Positions 25,402 to 33,777 of a stretch of DNA of 64,000 bases are shown here, piece after piece. Location of the stretch: the NCBI RefSeq assembly GCF_008386395.1, contig NZ_CP043761.1, positions 2,666,001-2,730,000 on the forward strand, given 5' to 3'. How positions within the stretch are numbered: position 1 is the first letter of the stretch; every line of letters begins with the position of its first letter. The notes below the pieces were generated by a model. It had not been told where the DNA came from. It ran no database searches and saw nothing but the letters and a program-made list of their open reading frames with translations. Both the position numbers and the translations under genes were made by a program. The stretch is from Paenibacillus sp. 37. Its GTDB lineage: Bacteria; Bacillota; Bacilli; Paenibacillales; Paenibacillaceae.

Positions 25402-25479
25402 TTCGAGGGGTGAAAGTTCGATAAAGAGAGGGAGTGTAAAAGGTATTATGCTGTCAATATATTATGAGGAGGTAATTTT

Positions 25480-26544
25480 ATGTTCAAAGTAAAGCTGGCA
25501 AAGGTGGTAATATCTCTCGCACTTTTCGGTACCTTGTTTTCTATTCCAGGGGTGCCCAATGCTCGTGCTGCAGATGCAAGTTGTCCGAATGGTTATGTAG
25601 GTCTGACGTTTGATGATGGCCCATCTGGAAATACAACAAACATGCTTAACGCGTTGAAGCAGGCGGGCTTACGGGCAACGATGTTCAATGTTGGACAAAA
25701 TGCACAAAATAATAAATCTCTGGTTACTGCACAGGTGGCAGCTGGGATGTGGATTGGCAATCATTCCTATACACATCCAAACATGACTACATTAAACAGT
25801 TCTCAGATGTCGTCAGAGATTACTCGGACACAGCAGACGATCCAGTCCATTACCGGAAGTTCACCTAAACTGTTCAGACCTCCTTACGGTGCGACAAATG
25901 CGACTTTGAAATCCGTTGTAAGCCAAAACGGCCTGAAGGAAGTGCTGTGGAACGTAGATTCCCAAGACTGGAATGGTGCCAGCGCAGCCCAGATCGTGAC
26001 AGCTGTGAACACGATGAAAAGTGGTGACGTCATTCTAATGCATGATCAGTACCAGACGACACTTCAAGCCATTCCACAGATTGCACAAAATCTGAAGAAT
26101 CGTGGCCTTTGCTCCGGCATGATTTCACCGACGACAGGTCGGGCAGTCGCTCCTGATGGCGGCACCACCAATCCCCCAGGTACGTCAACAAAAGTAGAAG
26201 CCGAGAATATGACCAAAGGTGGACAATACACCGGCAATATCAGTTCTCCTTTCAATGGCGTGGTCCTTTATGCCAACAATGATTTGGTTAAATACACTCA
26301 GAATTTTGCAACGAGCACTCATAATTTCTCGCTTCGTGGAGCTTCAAACAATGCCAACATGGCTAGAGTGGATTTGAAGATTGGCGGACAGACCAAGGGG
26401 ACCTTTTACTTTGGCGGGAGTTCACCAGCGGTCTATACCCTGAATAATATCAGCCATGGAACGGGAAATCAGGTCATTGAGTTGGTTGTAACAGCCGATG
26501 ACGGGACATGGGATATGTACATCGATTACTTGGAAATACATTAA
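25480..26544 (+). CDS. Secreted CE4 polysaccharide deacetylase with C-terminal CBM36
   Basis: 354 residues. A signal peptide ends near VPNARAADA. The CE4 deacetylase domain (about 35-215) has TFDDGP (Asp45, Asp46), HSYTHP (His95, His99), RPPYG and ILMHD, so the metal triad and catalytic residues are intact. After a Gly/Thr/Pro linker, the last 120 or so residues (VEAENMTKGGQYTGNISSPF to DDGTWDMYIDYLEI) match CBM36, the calcium-dependent xylan-binding module known from Paenibacillus polymyxa XynD. The likely job is to remove acetyl groups from xylan outside the cell. It follows the sugar importer and has its own promoter and cre-like site. Confidence 0.93.
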   Translation: MFKVKLAKVVISLALFGTLFSIPGVPNARAADASCPNGYVGLTFDDGPSGNTTNMLNALKQAGLRATMFNVGQNAQNNKSLVTAQVAAGMWIGNHSYTHPNMTTLNSSQMSSEITRTQQTIQSITGSSPKLFRPPYGATNATLKSVVSQNGLKEVLWNVDSQDWNGASAAQIVTAVNTMKSGDVILMHDQYQTTLQAIPQIAQNLKNRGLCSGMISPTTGRAVAPDGGTTNPPGTSTKVEAENMTKGGQYTGNISSPFNGVVLYANNDLVKYTQNFATSTHNFSLRGASNNANMARVDLKIGGQTKGTFYFGGSSPAVYTLNNISHGTGNQVIELVVTADDGTWDMYIDYLEIH

Positions 26545-26576
26545 CAAGCTTAAGGCTGATTGAAAAATAATGCACT

Positions 26577-26624
26577 ATGATGAACTCCCGTTGGGTTGAC
26601 CCAATGGGAGTTCATCATGTTTTT
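26577..26624 (+). terminator. Terminator after the esterase gene
   Basis: ATGATGAACTCCC pairs with GGGAGTTCATCAT through a long stem with one G-U pair and a TGA-containing loop, followed by GTTTTT. Confidence 0.85.
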
Positions 26625-26734
26625 GGCCATTTTGTAACAAAAAGTGGAAGGAAAACATTTATAATGGATGAAATTGTATGTGAAGAATCTGGTTTCTATT
26701 GAAAAATTTCATTGAATAGAAGTGGAGTGATCAA

Positions 26735-27295
26735 ATGATCATCATGATTAACGGAGCGTTTGGTTCGGGAAAAACTTCAGCAGCAGAAGCACTCCAACCT
26801 TTGATTGCAAACAGTATGATCTACGATCCTGAAGAAATAGGTTATATGCTGAGAAAACTTCTTCCGGAGAATTGTAGAGAGGAAAGGGAACGTACGGATG
26901 ATTTTCAAGATATCGATCTGTGGAAAATTCTGACCGTAAAAACGGCTAAAGAAGTAAAGCAGAAATACAACAAACACTTAATTGTCCCCATGACCATCTA
27001 TAAAGAGGAAAACTTTAATTACATTTATAACGGGTTAAAAGAGATCGATCAGGACATTCATCATTTTTGCCTTACGGCTACAGAAGAGACGATTTATCAT
27101 CGTTTGGCTAAACGCGGAGATGAATATGGAGGCTGGCAGTATCAACAAGCACCAAAGTGTGTTGAAGCTTTCAAGGATGAACAATTTCAAACTCACATTA
27201 TTACCGATCATCTGGAGACACGTGAAATCATCGAAATTATTTTGAAGAAAATGAACAGAAGAGGATGGAACCTAATTGACGACTGTGACTTTTGA
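26735..27295 (+). CDS. TmrB-like P-loop protein
   Basis: 186 residues. Walker A GAFGSGKTS at residues 7-15, then MIYDPEEIGYMLRKLLPE, LWKILTVKTA, HLIVPMTIYKEENF and a lid segment HRLAKRG. The order and spacing closely follow Bacillus subtilis TmrB, the tunicamycin-resistance ATP-binding protein. Whether this homologue binds tunicamycin is unknown. It starts the second accessory run and overlaps the next GNAT gene by 20 nt, so both are probably made together. Confidence 0.85.
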   Translation: MIIMINGAFGSGKTSAAEALQPLIANSMIYDPEEIGYMLRKLLPENCREERERTDDFQDIDLWKILTVKTAKEVKQKYNKHLIVPMTIYKEENFNYIYNGLKEIDQDIHHFCLTATEETIYHRLAKRGDEYGGWQYQQAPKCVEAFKDEQFQTHIITDHLETREIIEIILKKMNRRGWNLIDDCDF

Positions 27296-27770
27296 AGAGG
27301 TAACCGAACAGCACCTCCCTGAAATTAGAAAGATTTATAACTATTATGTAATGAATACAACGATTTCGTTTCATACGGAGGAATTAGATCTTGATCAGAT
27401 TAAATCCTCTGTGATGAACAAGGATACACGGTATAAAACTTACGTAATTCTTGAAAACAATCAAATGATGGGCTATGTTCTGATCACCCAGTATAAGAGT
27501 AAACAGGCATATGACATTTGCGGTGAGGTCACCATATATTTAAAGCCCGATATTTTGGGAAAAGGCTTGGGGAAACAAGCACTACGTTTTATTGAGAAGA
27601 TTGCAAAAGAACAAGGATTCCATACCTTAATTGCGACGATTTGCATGGAGAATACAAGAAGTAAAACATTATTTGAGAGAAATGGTTACGAACAATGTGC
27701 TCTGTTTAAAGAGATTGGATATAAATTTGATAGAAAGCTGGATATTGGAAGTTTCCAAAAGATATTGTAA
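27276..27770 (+). CDS. GNAT family N-acetyltransferase (phosphinothricin-type)
   Basis: A 164-residue GNAT with IRKIYNYYVMNTTISFHTEE at the N-terminus, motif A YLKPDILGKGLGKQALRFIE and ENTRSKTLFERNGYEQ at the end. This is the arrangement of the phosphinothricin/methionine-sulfoximine acetyltransferase (PAT/YwnH) group. The start is TTG at 27276 behind AGAGGATGG, within the previous gene. The substrate may be an amino-acid-like compound; this is a family-level inference. Confidence 0.88.
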   Translation: MTTVTFEEVTEQHLPEIRKIYNYYVMNTTISFHTEELDLDQIKSSVMNKDTRYKTYVILENNQMMGYVLITQYKSKQAYDICGEVTIYLKPDILGKGLGKQALRFIEKIAKEQGFHTLIATICMENTRSKTLFERNGYEQCALFKEIGYKFDRKLDIGSFQKIL

Positions 27771-27782
27771 GGAGAATACGAA

Positions 27783-28313
27783 ATGAGTAAAAACCTATAT
27801 ATTATATCTGGCCCCCCTGGAGTAGGGAAATCTACAACTTCCAAGCTGCTAGTTCAGACTTTAGATAAAAGTGCCTACATTTCTGGAGATGCGGTTAGTC
27901 ACTTTCCGGTCAAAGGGCGAGGTAAACCCTGGCTTGATAAGGATACAAACGACTTAACTTGGAAAAATATATCTAGTCTGGTGAAAAACTTATTGGATTA
28001 TAAATACGATGTAGTACTGGATTATGTGGCCTTTCCGGAAGATATTGATGGATTACTGACAGAATTGGCAGACTATCATGTTCGCATAATCTATGTTGTA
28101 TTGATGGTTGATCGTCAAACCATTATTCGTAGAGACCGTCTACGAGCAGAAGAATATCAAATGAAAGAAAGAAGTATACTTCTGCTGGACGAGTTTGAAG
28201 ATCATCCGGATCTGAGAGTAGATAACAAGCTGTATACTAATCATTTTACAGAAGAACAATTACCTGAAATAGTGAGTGAAATTATAAATAATGAAAAATA
28301 TCGATTGAAATAA
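27783..28313 (+). CDS. Small P-loop kinase-like protein
   Basis: 176 residues. Walker A GPPGVGKSTT at residues 9-18, YISGDAVSHF after the first helix, VVLDYVAFPED as a Walker B-like strand, and a lid with RRDRLRAEE. The layout is that of AAA_33/zeta-toxin-like or shikimate-kinase-like small-molecule kinases. ATG follows AAGGAG. It is the last gene of a three-gene run (TmrB-like, GNAT, kinase) that ends at a terminator. Substrate unknown. Confidence 0.85.
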   Translation: MSKNLYIISGPPGVGKSTTSKLLVQTLDKSAYISGDAVSHFPVKGRGKPWLDKDTNDLTWKNISSLVKNLLDYKYDVVLDYVAFPEDIDGLLTELADYHVRIIYVVLMVDRQTIIRRDRLRAEEYQMKERSILLLDEFEDHPDLRVDNKLYTNHFTEEQLPEIVSEIINNEKYRLK

Positions 28314-28348
28314 TCCGTACCTCGTCACTTTGTATGATAGATTGTAAC

Positions 28349-28376
28349 AGAGACAGCGAAAAAGCTGTCTCTTTAT
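28349..28376 (+). terminator. Terminator after the kinase gene
   Basis: AGAGACAGC-GAAAAA-GCTGTCTCT followed by TTATT. It probably serves the rightward run; the convergent SMI1-like gene ends 30 bp away. Confidence 0.8.
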
Positions 28377-28405
28377 TCATCTCAACAAGTTTATGTGCAA
28401 CTTTA

Positions 28406-28993
28406 TTACTCTTCTTCGTTTAGAAAAACAAAACCACTGTCAACAAGCCCTTGTAAATACTCGTCAAAGCTGTTTGCAATCACTACGTATTCGTCAGGGT
28501 CGTGCAAAAAGCGAATGATTTGACCACGTACACCTCCATCAGTAGGATTAAAATCAATATAAAGTCTGGATGTTCCACCATTGTTCATACAGTCTGAAAA
28601 ATGAATATATTTCCCTGGAAGAAGTCCCTCAGGATTGATCTTAGAGTCAACGGCATCCTCTTCATCTTCGTATTCTAAAAGATAAGAGACGTCTTCTTCA
28701 TTTTTTGAACTTTCGAGCATTTGTTGGGTAGACAGTAAGTAATATGGATATCTACCTTCTTCAACATCTGAGCCAAGAATACAAACCGTAATTTCTTTTT
28801 CTCCGTACTTCCTCCAATATGTACCATCAATATTTTCAAGTAAAACGATGAGTGATTCTGGACAATTTGGATATTTTGATCTTAATGTAGTTATATCTTC
28901 TTTTGTAGCACCGCTCGCTGTTTTCAGTTCCTCAAGTTCTTCTGGTGATAATGCTGCTCTTAATCCATTTAAAAATTTGTTTACCAAATCCAT
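28406..28993 (-). CDS. SMI1/KNR4 (SUKH) family protein
   Basis: 195 residues, acidic, soluble. SKYPNCPESLIVLLENIDGTYW is the typical N-terminal SUKH segment, followed by YIHFSDCMNNGGTSRLYIDF and SFDEYLQGLVDSGF at the C-terminus. SUKH proteins often act as immunity proteins against polymorphic toxins of contact-dependent or T7SS-like systems. No toxin gene is visible near it, so it may be an orphan immunity gene or have another role. It is leftward among rightward genes and faces a 447-bp gap. Confidence 0.85.
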   Translation of the reverse strand: MDLVNKFLNGLRAALSPEELEELKTASGATKEDITTLRSKYPNCPESLIVLLENIDGTYWRKYGEKEITVCILGSDVEEGRYPYYLLSTQQMLESSKNEEDVSYLLEYEDEEDAVDSKINPEGLLPGKYIHFSDCMNNGGTSRLYIDFNPTDGGVRGQIIRFLHDPDEYVVIANSFDEYLQGLVDSGFVFLNEEE

Positions 28994-29440
28994 TATGTTG
29001 ACCTCCCAATCATAAAATATAAAGCAAATATACGCAGATAAAATAAATTTACTGCGTTGGTGTGAAAAATATATCCCCTACAATATGTCCTGTATACTAA
29101 GATCAGTTTATCATTTTTCTCTAGTTTATTGGCAACTACAAGTATTAACTATCGGTCTGGTGATAAAGGCGCGTGGGGTTAGCTGCTAAGGTTGGATAGA
29201 CCCTCCCATATTTTCGTAGTACAATTATGTAAGTAATTGGAATGCTTAGTTTTATAGTAACGATATAGAGGAGCGGAATACATTGTCATTACATATGCTG
29301 CACGGCAATTTTAATACATATGATAGGCATTTTATGAGGGTTCTGCTCAATAGCTCTTCAACCAAGATTTGAGTGAAAATCTCCTATAATATTTGAATGT
29401 TTATGAATACGATTACATCTTATGAAGGAGGGATTTCACC
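28994..29440. other. 447-bp intergenic region
   Basis: This AT-rich gap between divergent genes must hold the promoters of the SMI1-like and methyltransferase genes. One tiny frame with a possible GGAGCGG site begins at TTG 29284 (MSLHMLHGNF and on, 29 codons) and may be a gene remnant. No RNA motif, repeat or strong hairpin was seen. Confidence 0.4.
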
Positions 29441-30319
29441 TTGTCTGAGTATTATTGGGATGACCAGATTGAATATCTGAGAAATACGCGATGGCTTTAT
29501 TATAACGATGATTATCTTGAGTTTCTGGTTCAACGTGTATGGAATATTGAAAATTCAGTAGATATTATCGACTATGGGTGTGGATATGGCTATCTCGGCT
29601 TGAAACTGCTTCCTTTATTACCCGAGGGATCAACCTATACCGGATTAGACAGAGGTAAGGAATTAATTACGCAGGTCAAAGAGATTTTCTCAAAGTCCTC
29701 TTATCAAACGACTTTTATAGTAGATGACATTGAAACAGTGCAAGTGAAACGTCAATACGATATTGCGATAAGTCATGCCTTCTTATTACATACAACAGAG
29801 CCGATCACCATTCTTCAGAAGATGATTGAAAGTCTAGTAGATGAGGGTAGAATGATATGTTTTGAACCTCATTGGATCGCTAATATGTCAAATTATGAAT
29901 TACATGGACTTGAACAATCCAAGATTGTTCAGCTTGGTGTTCTCCAAAAATTGTTCGAGGAGGATACCAAACGGAATGGTAAAGACGGAAATATCGGTAT
30001 GAAGATTCCAATCCTGCTTAGCCAACTTGGCTTGAGAAATGTAGAATGCCGGGTGAGTGACAAGGTTAACTTCTTAGATCAACACATGGCAGATTCGGAT
30101 AAGGAAAAGCTTTTTCATGCATTAAAAGAAGAAGGACTGGGACAAGAACCGAATGACAGACATGAAGGAGTTACTCATTTGATGGAAAGAGGACTGAATT
30201 CAGAAGAAGCGAATAGAGAATATGAAGCAGAGAGTGTATTTGCTAGGAAGTTTAATGAAAACTCATGGTTAACTTACGCTCCAAACATGAAAATTACATC
30301 GGGAATTGTGACGAGATAA
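29441..30319 (+). CDS. Class I SAM-dependent methyltransferase
   Basis: 292 residues. Motif I is DIIDYGCGYGYLG, the acidic Asp of strand 2 is in YTGLDRGKEL, motif II is QYDIAISHAFLLH and motif III MICFEPHW. The C-terminal 120 residues are helical and likely form the acceptor site. The start is TTG at 29441 behind AAGGAGGG. It begins another run of small enzymes; a NIPSNAP gene follows after 37 bp. The acceptor is unknown. Confidence 0.88.
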   Translation: MSEYYWDDQIEYLRNTRWLYYNDDYLEFLVQRVWNIENSVDIIDYGCGYGYLGLKLLPLLPEGSTYTGLDRGKELITQVKEIFSKSSYQTTFIVDDIETVQVKRQYDIAISHAFLLHTTEPITILQKMIESLVDEGRMICFEPHWIANMSNYELHGLEQSKIVQLGVLQKLFEEDTKRNGKDGNIGMKIPILLSQLGLRNVECRVSDKVNFLDQHMADSDKEKLFHALKEEGLGQEPNDRHEGVTHLMERGLNSEEANREYEAESVFARKFNENSWLTYAPNMKITSGIVTR

Positions 30320-30356
30320 GTGTATTGTTTCTAATACTCATAAGGAGGTACAGAGG

Positions 30357-30734
30357 ATGATATATAGGAGAAAAACCTATGTTATTGCGACTTCTTTTGT
30401 AGAAGAGTTTAATGCTCTATTTAATGATGTTTTGCTGCCATCCCAGTTGAAATACGGATCAAGACTTATTGGAAGATGGCATACACCAATCGATGATGAA
30501 ACCAGTGAAATTTTTGCGATGTGGGAATACGACACCCTTGAACAATACGAAGAGATTGAGAAAAATATAAAATCAGATACAGAACACGTAGAGCGAGTTC
30601 AAGCGCGGTTTGATCAGATCGGAAGACATCGGTATAAAGAAGTATTTCGAGAAGAAATTAGGCAAGCATTTTTCACATCAACAGTAGATCGCGAACAAAC
30701 GATTTTGAAGAGAAATATAAGAAAAAGGAGATGA
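30357..30734 (+). CDS. NIPSNAP family protein
   Basis: 125 residues of ferredoxin-like (dimeric alpha/beta barrel) type: MIYRRKTYVIATSFVEEFNA, then GRWHTPID, EIFAMWEYDTLEQYEEIEKN. This matches NIPSNAP, a fold shared with monooxygenases and stress proteins without a fixed function. The gene lies 4 bp before a GNAT gene and behind AAGGAGGTACAGAGG, so it is part of the operon that follows. The charged tail KRNIRKRR is unusual for the family. Confidence 0.82.
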   Translation: MIYRRKTYVIATSFVEEFNALFNDVLLPSQLKYGSRLIGRWHTPIDDETSEIFAMWEYDTLEQYEEIEKNIKSDTEHVERVQARFDQIGRHRYKEVFREEIRQAFFTSTVDREQTILKRNIRKRR

Positions 30735-30738
30735 AAGT

Positions 30739-31239
30739 ATGATAGAGACAGAACGACTTATATTTCGGAAATATACTAAAAATGATTTTGATTTACTTTT
30801 TGAGATGACACGTGAGCCAAATATGATGAAATTTATAAGACACGGAGGACCTTGGACGAAGGAAGAAACCATGCAAAGCCTGGAAAAGTTCATCAACTGG
30901 AATAAAGACGATAAAGGGCTGTTTCTCGCATTTAATAAAGAGGATAACAAGTTAATTGGAACCTCTGGACTGATTCCTCAAATCATTGAAGGCAATGATG
31001 AGCATGAAGTTGGTTACTGGGTTATTGAGCAATATTGGGGAATGGGTTACGGATATGAACAAGCAAAAGCGTGGAAAGAATATGGCATGGATTACTTGAA
31101 GCAGAAAAGATTAATATCTCTAATTCAACATGGCAATGTGGGTTCTATGAAAGTCGCGCAAAGGAATGGCATGAAACATGAGAAGGACGTGGATATAATA
31201 GGGAAAAATGTAGCAGTATACTCGATTGAGGTGAAGTGA
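30739..31239 (+). CDS. GNAT family N-acetyltransferase (RimJ/RimL-like)
   Basis: 166 residues starting MIETERLIFRKYTKNDF, the hallmark of this GNAT branch. It continues with VGYWVIEQYWGMGYGYEQAK, where the usual second glycine run is partly altered (GMGYGYE), and NVGSMKVAQRNGMKHE. ATG lies behind AAAAGGAG. Two nucleotides separate it from the next GNAT gene, so the two are co-translated or closely coupled. Acceptor unknown. Confidence 0.9.
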   Translation: MIETERLIFRKYTKNDFDLLFEMTREPNMMKFIRHGGPWTKEETMQSLEKFINWNKDDKGLFLAFNKEDNKLIGTSGLIPQIIEGNDEHEVGYWVIEQYWGMGYGYEQAKAWKEYGMDYLKQKRLISLIQHGNVGSMKVAQRNGMKHEKDVDIIGKNVAVYSIEVK

Positions 31240-31241
31240 AT

Positions 31242-31784
31242 ATGACTCCATTTCCTGAACTAGAAACCAAAAGATTGCTGTTAAGAGAGATTAAACAGAG
31301 TGATTCCCAAGACATATTTCAAATTTTTTCTTCAGATGAAGTTACAAGATTCTACGATGTAGAAACTTTTACGAATACAAAACAAGCAGAAGAACTTATA
31401 CAAAGGTGGAAAGAACGATTCGAAAATGGTCAGGTGATCCGCTGGGGAATTGCTTTGAAATCGGATAACAGAATTATTGGAACATGCGGATTTCATGGTT
31501 GGATGAAACAACATTATAAAGCTGTGATGGGATATGAGTTAACACCGGAGTTCTGGCGGCAGGGTTACATTACCGAGGTAACTCGGAAAATTGTTGAATA
31601 TGGATTTAAGAACCTTGAATTAAACAGAATTGAAGCATTTGTAGAGCCAGAGAACGCGGGATCAAGGAAGTTGCTTGAGAAAATTGGGTTCAGTGAAGAA
31701 GGCATATTGAAAGAACATTTTATTTGGAAAAATCGATTTGTTGATAATGTCATCTATGCATTTTTGAAGAAAGAATATGTATGA
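31242..31784 (+). CDS. GNAT family N-acetyltransferase (RimJ/RimL-like)
   Basis: 180 residues, again beginning in the style of RimJ/RimL enzymes: LETKRLLLREIKQSDS, LTPEFWRQGYITEVTRKIVE, NRIEAFVEPENAGSRKLLEK and IGFSEEGIL. This branch includes the ribosomal protein S5 alanine acetyltransferase-like proteins. The ATG at 31242 lies 7 nt after GAGGTG; an alternative GTG at 31236 overlaps the upstream stop. It ends in an ATGA overlap with the P-loop gene at 31781. Confidence 0.9.
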   Translation: MTPFPELETKRLLLREIKQSDSQDIFQIFSSDEVTRFYDVETFTNTKQAEELIQRWKERFENGQVIRWGIALKSDNRIIGTCGFHGWMKQHYKAVMGYELTPEFWRQGYITEVTRKIVEYGFKNLELNRIEAFVEPENAGSRKLLEKIGFSEEGILKEHFIWKNRFVDNVIYAFLKKEYV

Positions 31785-32350
31785 GAATACGAATTATTGG
31801 ATCTTGCGGTAGTGGGAAATCAACATTAGCCAAAGAATTGTCGGATAACTACGGTATTCCGTCCTATGAATTGGACAATCTCATATGGGACAGAAGCGCC
31901 GAAAATCTGAGATATCCTGAAAGTTTTAGGGATGAATCCTTCCAATCTATTGTCAGTTCAGAAGCTTGGATCATAGAAGGAGTGCAGTGCAAAGATTGGA
32001 CCATAAAGTCCATCCAGGAAGCAGATTTGATTTTTGTATTAAATCCAAATGTGTTCATTAGAGATTATCGGATTATAAAGAGGTTTGTATTGTCCAGAAC
32101 GGGATTGCAACCGTGGAATTACAAGCAGTCATTCAAGGACTTATGCAAGATGATTGTGAAGTGGAACCATCAATATAATATAGGTGCAGCCATAGATGTG
32201 ATTAACGAAAATAACAAGACAGCAATGATCACTAAGAATAAAAAACAAGTGATACAGTTGATTGAACATCAATTGGAAGCGGGTGTAAGTGAGAGTGAAA
32301 AGAACGTTAGAATTAATCAAGGATTGTCGAAAGAGGAGGTGCGGTGTTGA
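31781..32350 (+). CDS. P-loop kinase-like protein (topology modulation/FlaR-like)
   Basis: 189 residues. MRIRIIGSCGSGKSTLAKEL gives Walker A GSCGSGKST at once, followed by LDNLIWDRSAEN, WIIEGVQCKDW and DLIFVLNP. These features match the AAA_17/FlaR-like 'DNA topology modulation' P-loop group, which are now regarded as small kinases. The gene overlaps the preceding GNAT by 4 nt and the next GNAT by 4 nt, so it lies in the tightest part of this operon. Real substrate unknown. Confidence 0.85.
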   Translation: MRIRIIGSCGSGKSTLAKELSDNYGIPSYELDNLIWDRSAENLRYPESFRDESFQSIVSSEAWIIEGVQCKDWTIKSIQEADLIFVLNPNVFIRDYRIIKRFVLSRTGLQPWNYKQSFKDLCKMIVKWNHQYNIGAAIDVINENNKTAMITKNKKQVIQLIEHQLEAGVSESEKNVRINQGLSKEEVRC

Positions 32351-32805
32351 ATATAAAAATACTACCAGTCTCACGAGAGAATTGGGAAGAGGCGCTGAAG
32401 ATCTCTTTGTATGAACACCAAGCGTCATTAGTTCCATCTGTTATTGAGGGAATCGCTTACGCCTATATAAAACCGTGGGATGAAGCATTTGATCCTTACG
32501 TACTTGAGATCGATGGGAAGATATTTGGTTTCTTTTATCTGAGTTATACGCCAGATAGTACAGATAATTACTGGATTGGTGGTTTTCAAATCGATAAATC
32601 CTATCAAGGTAAAGGAATGGGAAAACTCGCTTTAAGAGCCATTCTAGATTACATTACGAAACTGCATCCGTTGTGCAAGGTTATTTCATTAACGGTTGAA
32701 CGGGATAACGAAATAGCACAGAATTTGTATAAGAGCATGTCTTTCATTAGTGAGAACAGAACCAATTTAGATGATGAAGTGATCTACAGGTTGGCAATGA
32801 AATGA
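32347..32805 (+). CDS. GNAT family N-acetyltransferase
   Basis: 152 residues similar in layout to the GNAT at 13026-13472: VSRENWEEALKISLYEHQ, YWIGGFQIDKSYQGKGMGKLALR as motif A, and NLYKSMSFISENRTN. This is the polyamine-like GNAT branch. TTG at 32347 is 7 nt from GAGGAGG; the GTG at 32344 is nearer than usual. It closes the chain GNAT-GNAT-kinase-GNAT that starts at 30739. Confidence 0.88.
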   Translation: MNIKILPVSRENWEEALKISLYEHQASLVPSVIEGIAYAYIKPWDEAFDPYVLEIDGKIFGFFYLSYTPDSTDNYWIGGFQIDKSYQGKGMGKLALRAILDYITKLHPLCKVISLTVERDNEIAQNLYKSMSFISENRTNLDDEVIYRLAMK

Positions 32806-32960
32806 AAGACTCAACATTTCAGAGGGCAGTATATCTTTGTTAACCAAGATCGAGGATTGGTTGCGGTATTCACAACGATTATATCCGATAATAGCTTGTT
32901 ACCACTTCAGTGGTTTAACAATTATATATTGAAGGAATAGTTGTTTATGGGAGAGATAAC

Positions 32961-33428
32961 ATGAGCCAATGGTTTGATCTAGATGAACTTGATCCAGCGT
33001 TAATCAAATTTGCAGTGATAATCGCTAAATATAACCATAAATTCATCATTATCAAAAATAGGAAAAGAGGAGGTTGGGAAATCCCAGGAGGCAACAAAGA
33101 AATAGGGGAAACACTTTTACACACGGCAAGTCGAGAACTTTATGAAGAGACAGGGGCAGTACGCTTCGAATTAATACCTTATGGTGTATATGAATGGAAT
33201 GGGAGCTTTGGTATGGTTTCTTATGCTGAGGTTAAATTGCTGGAGAGCTTACCGGAGTCTGAAATTGATGAAATAAAGCTTGTGGATGTATTACCTGAAG
33301 GGATGAACTTCGGAGATATGTTTTATCGTTTCTCAGACAGATGGGATGGACTTGAGAACTATGAGCTTAAGAAATACACCATTGAAATAAATCATTTGAA
33401 TGAGTTACCAGTAATTAAAATAAGCTAG
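32961..33428 (+). CDS. Nudix hydrolase
   Basis: 155 residues with an intact Nudix box: GGNKEIGETLLHTASRELYEETG follows the GX5EX7REUXEEXGU pattern and so should bind the divalent metal. Such enzymes cleave nucleoside diphosphates linked to another group. The N-terminal part FAVIIAKYNHKFIIIKNRKRGGWEIPGG is typical of the 8-oxo-dGTP/MutT-like or general branch. It sits alone, 155 bp after the GNAT gene; a weak hairpin (around 32896-32922) is in the gap. Substrate unknown. Confidence 0.92.
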   Translation: MSQWFDLDELDPALIKFAVIIAKYNHKFIIIKNRKRGGWEIPGGNKEIGETLLHTASRELYEETGAVRFELIPYGVYEWNGSFGMVSYAEVKLLESLPESEIDEIKLVDVLPEGMNFGDMFYRFSDRWDGLENYELKKYTIEINHLNELPVIKIS

Positions 33429-33478
33429 TTTTAGTTGGAGGAACTCTATTTTGAAACTAAAGGAGATGAAAAGAATTA

Positions 33479-33748
33479 GTGAATAAGAATAAGGGACTCA
33501 TCATGTCACTATTACTTTTATTGCTTTTAATTTTGTTATGGGATTCCTTTCGAACTTCAATTTTTGAAGCAGTTACTGTTCAAAAGATTAGTGAAAATGA
33601 AATGACTGTAATTAATTTTAATAATCTTGAAAGAACAATAGCCGTTCCAATGGATATGTCTAAACTAATTGAAGAGAACAAGGAATACACTATTTTGTAC
33701 GATAAAAGGGTCTTTGATAAATACAGACTTCGATCAATAAAGCCATAG
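33479..33748 (+). CDS. Small membrane-anchored protein
   Basis: 89 residues starting at GTG 33479. One N-terminal hydrophobic helix (LIMSLLLLLLLILLWDSF) is followed by a hydrophilic domain of about 60 residues, FEAVTVQKISENEMTVIN and on, that looks like a small beta-rich sensor or adaptor domain outside or inside the membrane. AAAGGAGATG lies upstream. It has no recognised family. Small proteins of this style are frequent in Bacillus genomes. Confidence 0.6.
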   Translation: MNKNKGLIMSLLLLLLLILLWDSFRTSIFEAVTVQKISENEMTVINFNNLERTIAVPMDMSKLIEENKEYTILYDKRVFDKYRLRSIKP

Positions 33749-33777
33749 GATTTTAGAAATAACTTAGGAAAGAATGG

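Noticed and set aside
26585-26619. Long inverted repeat as a possible mobile element end
   Set aside because: Its stem plus T-run and its position right after a gene make it an ordinary terminator.
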